Part shown: positions 62,563 to 64,000 of the stretch, one piece after another
How positions within the stretch are numbered: the stretch's first letter is position 1
Layout: each line of letters begins with the position of its first letter
Assembly (NCBI RefSeq): GCF_009690905.1
Contig: NZ_VOSW01000051.1
Span: 1-64,000, forward strand
DNA from: Paraburkholderia madseniana
GTDB lineage: Bacteria; Pseudomonadota; Gammaproteobacteria; Burkholderiales; Burkholderiaceae
Direction: 5' to 3'
Length of the DNA stretch: 64,000 nt
Translations under genes and position numbers: made by a program
The notes under the pieces: generated by a model
What the model saw: only the letters and a program-made list of their open reading frames with translations
The model's database searches: none
What the model was told of the DNA's origin: nothing

Positions 62563-64000
62563 CTAAGACAACGCATCCGCCAGTTCCACCGGCTTCGCCT
62601 TGATCTGGTGCAAGTCGAAGATCAGCACCTCGTTGTCACCTCGCACGAGCCATGGCGCAGGGCAATACAAGCGCCTTTGCGGACCGATATTCCAGTAGCG
62701 TCCGAGATTGTGCCCGTTGACCCAGACGACGCCCTTGGTCCAGTTGCCCATGTCGAGCCAGGTGTCGCCGACTTCATTCAGCCGCAAACTTGCCTTGAAG
62801 AATAGCCCGGGCTTCAGTGGGTTCGTGCAACTTCCCTTCAGGTTGGCGATAAACGTTTCATCCATCGGCAGCAGGAAGATTTCCCAGTCCCTGAGCACGG
62901 AGAGCGACCCATCGGCGATTTTCATCCTGACCGGATCGACCAGTCCTTTGCGGTCGACGAGCGCGGGGCCGAAGTTGACCCGCCCCATGCCCTCCACGAG
63001 GACCTCTAACGATGCCGGGCTGCCTGGGTTCGACTCGAGCTCCGGCAACGTCGAAGGTAGCGCGAGTGGCGCGCGATGCATCACGTGGAGCGGCTGTGCG
63101 TACTCCGGCGGTATTTGCGCCCTCGACACGCCGCCCGCGTAGCGTTCGCCGACGAAAACGGTCGCATAGTCATGAACACTGCTGATATCCAGCACACCAC
63201 TCGCGTACTCTTGCAACTGCTTGCGGTACAGCACGAAGCCAAACGCCTGACCATAACTCTCGAAGGACTGTGGATCGATGCTCTGTTCGCGCGGCAGCGC
63301 CGCGGGCAGGTTGTCCCAGATCGACGCGTAGAGGGTTGGCATCAAAGCATCGACGCCTGTGCATTCGAGCGTGGCGATGGCGCCAGGGACATCGGGCAAC
63401 GGCGCAGGCAGGTAGCCGCCGATGATGTCGCGGTACTTCATATACTTCGGTGTCGCCGCGCCCTGCTCGTTGATCGGCGCCGAATAGTCGTAGCTGGTGA
63501 TGTCGGGCTGATAGTTGCCTGAATCATCCACGTTCGCGCCGGCATAGAAACCAAAGCTCGTACCGCCGTGAATGACATACAGATTGAACGACCGTTTCGA
63601 CTGCATGAACGCGGTCAAGGTGTGCGAGAGGTCGTAGTTCAACCCTGCGAAACCCGGTTCACCCCAATGAGTGAGCCACCCTGGGTACACCTCACCGGCC
63701 ATCGCGGGCACCGCGGGGAATTCCCGGCGGACGGTTGCGATTTGCGCCGCATCGCCATTGCTCAACGCAATCGCACCACCGCTTACCGTGGTGCGATTGC
63801 GTTCGAGTTGCAGGAGGCCATCTTCGGTGTAGAACGGCCCGGTTACACCTCCTTTGAGCCAAAGCTGCCTGAGCTCTTCGAGGTATGCCGGATTGCTCGC
63901 ATACGAACCGAATTCATTTTCGATCTGGATCATCAGGATCGGTCCGCCGTTTTGGGTCAGCAACGGCTTAATACGTGGGACCAGTTCCTCGATGTAGCGA
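62563..64000 (-). CDS. Beta-galactosidase, GH35 (N-terminus beyond window)
   Basis: A 478-residue C-terminal portion of a GH35 beta-galactosidase; the frame stays open to the window end, so the N-terminus lies beyond 64000. The acid/base Glu is in IQIENEFGSYA (about 22-32 of the visible part) and the nucleophile Glu is in AMAGEVYPGW. NWTKGVVWVNGHNLGRYWNI and CPAPWLVRGDNEVLIFDL form the C-terminal galactose-binding-like domain. It is convergent with the GH36-like gene and would cleave beta-1,3- or 1,4-linked galactose. Confidence 0.9.
   Translation of the reverse strand, partial: RYIEELVPRIKPLLTQNGGPILMIQIENEFGSYASNPAYLEELRQLWLKGGVTGPFYTEDGLLQLERNRTTVSGGAIALSNGDAAQIATVRREFPAVPAMAGEVYPGWLTHWGEPGFAGLNYDLSHTLTAFMQSKRSFNLYVIHGGTSFGFYAGANVDDSGNYQPDITSYDYSAPINEQGAATPKYMKYRDIIGGYLPAPLPDVPGAIATLECTGVDALMPTLYASIWDNLPAALPREQSIDPQSFESYGQAFGFVLYRKQLQEYASGVLDISSVHDYATVFVGERYAGGVSRAQIPPEYAQPLHVMHRAPLALPSTLPELESNPGSPASLEVLVEGMGRVNFGPALVDRKGLVDPVRMKIADGSLSVLRDWEIFLLPMDETFIANLKGSCTNPLKPGLFFKASLRLNEVGDTWLDMGNWTKGVVWVNGHNLGRYWNIGPQRRLYCPAPWLVRGDNEVLIFDLHQIKAKPVELADALS

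Overview
The window looks like a chromosomal or megaplasmid segment of a Burkholderiaceae bacterium, most like Paraburkholderia or Caballeronia. I infer this from the high GC content, the Gram-negative porin ending in a C-terminal Phe, and the abundance of IclR, LysR and GntR regulators and soil-type catabolic islands. No sequence search was possible, so the genus is an inference. I see no rRNA, tRNA, CRISPR array or intact insertion sequence.

Layout. 1-1.2 kb: small ORFs, hairpins and a LysR remnant. 1.2-9.1 kb: an aromatic-acid island with an MFS aromatic acid/H+ symporter and a porin on the minus strand, divergent from a fumarylacetoacetate-hydrolase-type enzyme, an MhpA-type FAD hydroxylase, a two-domain extradiol dioxygenase, a class II aldolase-like protein and an IclR regulator; this is a meta-cleavage route for a hydroxylated aromatic acid. 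9.1-11.8 kb: an MFS remnant, a branched-chain aminotransferase, and two stretches without genes. 11.8-22 kb: a flavin-monooxygenase island (LLM monooxygenase, aldehyde dehydrogenase, NIPSNAP protein, four-gene polyamine-type ABC importer, GntR regulator, AA_synth protein, alpha/beta hydrolase, flavin reductase). Three copies of a 14-bp palindrome, TATGGTATTCCATA or close variants, mark its control points.

22-47.6 kb is the centrepiece: an almost complete route for methylated amines. Trimethylamine monooxygenase (Tmm) makes TMAO. TMAO demethylase (Tdm) makes dimethylamine and formaldehyde. The haem-dependent dimethylamine monooxygenase set (DmmA, ferredoxin-reductase, DUF3445 haem subunit, GcvT-like folate subunit) makes methylamine. 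GmaS and MgsABC convert methylamine to N-methylglutamate. PurU releases formate from 10-formyl-THF. The usual four-subunit N-methylglutamate dehydrogenase is absent; a single DAO-family flavoprotein with its own EtfBA lies next to gmaS and is the natural candidate substitute. Regulation is layered: LysR, XRE-cupin, a soluble NarL-type histidine kinase/response regulator with a PAS-only protein behind a strong sigma-54 promoter, and a PP2C-phosphatase/Ser-Thr-kinase fusion abutting an amino-acid permease.

47.8-64 kb: an orphan ParA-type ATPase, a HypT-like LysR, an asparagine-type permease, the conserved ATP-grasp / alpha-E / transglutaminase cassette, a DUF883 protein, monomeric isocitrate dehydrogenase, aspartate ammonia-lyase, a dicarboxylate symporter, a GH36-like glycosidase and a GH35 beta-galactosidase cut by the window end.
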